A stretch of DNA of 64,000 bases from Impatiens glandulifera (Eukaryota > Streptophyta > Magnoliopsida > Ericales > Balsaminaceae), in the NCBI RefSeq assembly GCF_907164915.1, contig NW_025919345.1, positions 1-64,000 on the forward strand. The letters run 5' to 3'. The notes below the pieces were generated by a model, which was given only the letters and a program-made list of their open reading frames with translations, had not been told where the DNA came from and did no database searches. Positions 60,650-64,000 of this stretch are shown piece by piece. Position numbers and translations under genes: made by a program. Position 1 is the stretch's first letter. The number at the start of each line of letters is the position of its first letter.

Positions 60650-60860
60650 TGTCGACAATTGCATCAACAGACGTGCCATCGGTGGTGTACAGATGACCCG
60701 CCGGTGAGAAGGCAATGGTGGCAATCTTAGAGCCAGTACTTTGGTGGTATTGATCCGCCTTATTAAAGAGTCCCATTCTACGCTTTGAGAAAGCCACCGA
60801 TTTTGTTTTTTATCTTCATTTTTTTCTATCTCGATCTTCTTCTTTCCCTTCCCAAAATTC
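60650..60860 (-). pseudogene. Type I MADS-box fragment with a one-base frameshift
   Basis: On the minus strand the first part reads GKGKKKIEIEKNEDKKQNR and, after a shift of one base near 60795, AFSKRRMGLFNKADQ and IATIAFSPAGHLYTTDGTSV, then AIVDNYLSF. This is the MADS DNA-binding domain (SKRRxGLFxKA, FSPxG) of the M-type AGL61/AGL62 sort. After NYLSF the sequence turns into a short local repeat and no downstream domain follows. A missing g at the cgg/tgg junction accounts for the shift. It is likely a dead transcription-factor copy. Confidence 0.75.
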
Positions 60861-60943
60861 TTCTCTCTTTTATCACATTTGGTTATTGTCTCCTTCGTCG
60901 TCACTCTGAAACAATAATAATTCAATGAGATATAATAAAAAAA

Positions 60944-61172
60944 AAATTATTGTGTAACAAATAATATAAATTAATAATACATGCAGAAAATCATAAATAG
61001 ATCGCTCAAGTCGTGTTTAGGGTTTGGAGCAAGTGAGTCTATTAAGTTCGGTATTACAGTAATACCGAACTTAATAGACTCACTTGCTCCAAACCCTAAA
61101 CACGACTTGAGCGATCTATTTATGATTTTCTGCATGTATTATTAATTTATATTATTTGTTACACAATAATTT
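60944..61172. repeat. Perfect 229-bp palindrome
   Basis: Every position x pairs with its complement at 122116 minus x over 114 bases per arm, around a single central a at 61058. Arms run from attattgtgtaac to ggtattac and back. Pairing resumes beyond one mismatch in the flanking a/t runs. Confidence 0.98.
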
Positions 61173-61359
61173 CTTTTTTACTGGAATACTCTAATGCAGG
61201 TATTGGATGAACCATCCTGCAATTCAAGGATTTCGGTTTGATGATTGTAGATGGATAAGTTGAATTTCGTCGGAGAAGAGATGGAGGATTGAGACCAAAT
61301 CTTGAAAGAGAACATATAGAGTCTTCGGAGAGCGTGCAAATGAAGCTTGATAATCAAAA

Positions 61360-61524
61360 ATGGCGAAGAATGCGAATATAAGAATTGAAGATAAAGAACA
61401 ATATTTCTTACTCCTCGAAGAACAACAGATAATACAAAATGAAGATCACAAACAAATTATAATTCCAATACCGGACCTGGATGTAGAATTATCTTTAAGA
61501 AAGAACTCCGTTCTCAATTTGTAA
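61360..61524 (+). CDS. Possible 54-aa open frame at the head of the tandem array
   Basis: The frame is rich in Glu, Gln, Ile and Leu (KEQYFLLLEEQQIIQNED) and its last 32 codons recur, still open, at 63597-63696 in the second copy of the array head, with about four amino-acid changes. It matches no family known to me. It could be the tail end of a captured exon or chance. Confidence 0.2.
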   Translation: MAKNANIRIEDKEQYFLLLEEQQIIQNEDHKQIIIPIPDLDVELSLRKNSVLNL

Positions 61525-64000
61525 AATCAGTAATATCGGAAAGATTCTTCCCTTGATTGATCCAATGTATATGGAAGAGAATCGAAAAAGAGGATATGAA
61601 CCGTATTTCAATCTGATGCAGAATTTGACGTGTTTTCTGAAATTAAATTTTTTTTCATATTAAATGGGCTTTATTTGGGCACAATCCCAATCAAGTTATA
61701 TATTCTTTTCATTTTTATTTTTTTTTAAAATGCTACAATTTGTAAAAATAAAGTTGTTTCAGTAAAAAAAAAAAAAAAAAAAAAAAAATTGTCATGTATT
61801 ATTATCTAAAAATTTGAAAAAAAACTCTAATTTTTCACTTAAATATTTTTTATTTGATTTAATCTAAATTTTCAATTTAAATGTCATAATTCTTTAACTT
61901 TTATTTTGATGATTTTAAATATGATTAATATTCATAATACTCCAATCCATAATATAAAAAGAGGATATGAACCGTATTTCAATGTGATGCAGAATTGGAA
62001 GTGTTTTCTAATTAGGTTTCTCATCATCATATTTATATTAACTACGAAAATTAAATTTCTTTTCCATCTATATTTAATATGCACGTCTTTATTTGGGCAC
62101 AATCCCAATTAAGTTATGTCTTAATTTTATTTTTATTTTTTTAAAATGCTACAATTTGTAGAAATAAAGTTGTTTTAGTAAAACAATTAAAAATATTTCA
62201 TGTATTATTATCTAAAAATTTGAAGAAAAAAAAAATCTCATTTTTCACTTAAATATTTTTTATTTGATTAAATCTAAATTTTCATATTAAATGTCATAAT
62301 CTTTTAACTTTTATTTTTGATAATTTTAAATATGATTAATATTCATAACACTCCAATCCAGAATATAAAAATATGATATGAACAGTAATTCAATGTGATG
62401 CAGAATTGGACGTGTTTTTTAATTGGGGTTTCTCATCATCATATTTATATTAACCAAATGAAAATTAAATTTCTTTTTCATCTATATTTAATATGCATGG
62501 ATTTATTTGGGCACAATCTCAATCAAGTTATATCTTTTTTTAATTTTAATTTTTTGAAAATACTACAATTTGTAAACATAAAGTTGTTTTAGTAAAAAAA
62601 AAATTAAAAAATTGTCATGTATTATTATCTAAAAATTTGAAAAAAAAAGTCGCATTTTTTACTTAAATATTTTTTATTTGATTTAATCTAAATTTTCATA
62701 TTAAATGTCATAATTTTTTAACTTTTATTTTGATGATTTTAAATATGATAAATATTCATAACACTCCAATCCAGAATATAAAAAGAGGATATGAGCAGTA
62801 CTTCAATGTGATGCAGAATTGGAAGTGTTTTCTAATTAGGGTTTCTCATCATCATATTTATATTAACAAGATAAAAATTAAATATCTTTTTCATCTATAT
62901 TTAATATGCACGGCTTTATTTGGGCACAATCCCAATCAAATTATATCTTCTTTTCATTTTTATTTTTTGAAAATGCTACAATTTGTAGAAATAAAGTTGT
63001 TTTAGTATAAAAAAATAAAACAATTTCATGTATTATTATCTAAAAATTTGAAAAAAAAATCTTATTTTTCACTTAAATATTTTTTATTTGATTTAATCTA
63101 AATTTTCATATTAAATGCCATAATTCTTTAACTTTTATTTTTGATAATTTTAAATATGATTAATACTCATAACACTCCAATCCATAATATAAAAAAAGAT
63201 ATATGAACAGTACTTCAATGTGATGCAGAACTGGACTTATTTTTTAATTCATCATCATATTTAAATTAACGAGATGAAAATTAAATTTCTTTTTTATCTA
63301 TATTTAATATGCATGGCTTTATTTGGGCACAATTCAATCAAGTTATATCTTCTTTTTATTTTTATTTTTTGAAAATGCTACAAATTGTATAAATAAAGTT
63401 GTTTTAGTAAAAAAAAATAAAAAAAAAAATCATTTATTATTATCTAAAAATTTGAAAAAAAAAATCTCATTTTTCACTTAAATATTTTTTATTTGATTTA
63501 ATCTAAATTTTCATATTAAATGTCATAATTCTTTAACTTTTATATTGATAATTATAAATATGATTAATATCACTTCAATCGAGAATCGAAAGAGAAGATA
63601 ATACAAAATGAAGATCACAAACAAATTATAATTCCAATCACGGACATGGATGTAGAATTATCTTCAAGAAAGAACTCCATTCTCAATTTGTAAAATCAGT
63701 AATATCGGAAAGATTCTTCCCTTGATTGATCCAAGTATATGGAAGAGAATAAAAAAAGAGGATATGAACAATACTTCAATCTGATACAGAATTGGACGTG
63801 TTTTCTAATTAGGGTTTCTCATCGTAACGATATGAAAAATAAATTTCTTTTTCATCTATATTTAATATGCACGGCTTTATTTGGGCACAATCTTAATCAA
63901 GTTATATCTTCTTTTCATTTTTATTTTTTAAAAATGCTACAATATGTAAAAATAAAGTTGTTTTAGTAAAAAAAAAAATCATGTATTATTATCTAAAAAT
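61429..64000 (+). repeat. Satellite-like array of ~411-bp units with a 2.17-kb higher-order repeat
   Basis: aggatatgaa-like words mark unit starts near 61591, 61962, 62373, 62786, 63197 and 63759, giving steps of 371, 411, 413, 411 and 562. Each unit has gcagaattgg, gggtttctcatcat, tttatttgggcacaatc, an a-rich run after gttgttttagta, and tcatgtattattatctaaa. The 160-base head at 61428 (gataatacaaaatgaagatc) recurs at 63597, which explains the long last step. The array leaves the window. Several 60-90-codon frames within it are the same repeat and are not genes. Confidence 0.85.

Noticed and set aside
61429..64000. CRISPR-like or coding interpretation of the regular repeats
   Set aside because: Units of about 411 bp without spacers, and a eukaryotic setting, rule out CRISPR; the short frames are the same repeat read several times.

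Overview
The window is nuclear DNA of a flowering plant, almost certainly a eudicot. It is AT-rich, its genes are split by short AT-rich GT-AG introns, and Ty1/copia, Ty3/gypsy, LINE, hAT, CACTA and Mutator-type elements are nested in one another. The accessory proteins of the large copia element resemble, from memory only, uncharacterised proteins that are abundant in gesneriad and other Lamiales annotations. I therefore lean towards an asterid but cannot verify this.

Host genes are few. A complete 15-exon alpha-galactosidase gene (GH27, 408 aa) lies at 10894-14108 on the + strand. A two-exon gene for a 137-aa single-span membrane protein lies at 42972-41351 on the - strand. A frameshifted type I MADS-box fragment lies at about 60860-60650 (-).

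Layout. 1-10100 is repeat-dominated: a hAT end, two hairpin MITEs, and a 2.34-kb hAT element (6176-8514, 8-bp duplication) nested in a decayed LTR-type element marked by a 170-bp direct repeat. 10800-14400 is the alpha-galactosidase locus. 14781-15595 is a LINE fragment. 15934-29948 is a 14-kb copia retrotransposon with 1.2-kb LTRs and a GAGAT target duplication, inserted in an older decayed reading frame. 31041-33756 is a 5'-truncated LINE. 35155-38980 and 43918-47103 are two gypsy elements lacking most or all of the reverse transcriptase. The second sits inside a CACTA fragment, which also took a minus-strand copia element (about 49771-54068) and then a 1.57-kb tandem duplication. 54810-57787 is a Mutator-like element with 9-bp duplication and long inverted termini, enclosing tandem 310-bp units with tRNA-like promoter boxes. 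58270-64000 holds a 252-bp tandem repeat, the MADS fragment, a perfect 229-bp palindrome and a 410-bp satellite-like array running off the edge.

The best candidate for an undescribed system is the copia element at 15934-29948. Downstream of pol it carries three open genes (245, 253 and 912 codons) sharing one N-terminal domain. Each has its own TATA box and pyrimidine-rich leader, and the first two share a 3' trailer module. They look like independently transcribed, duplicated accessory genes rather than the single env-like frame known from some large copia lineages. The gag-pol frame has several stops while the two short accessory frames are intact.
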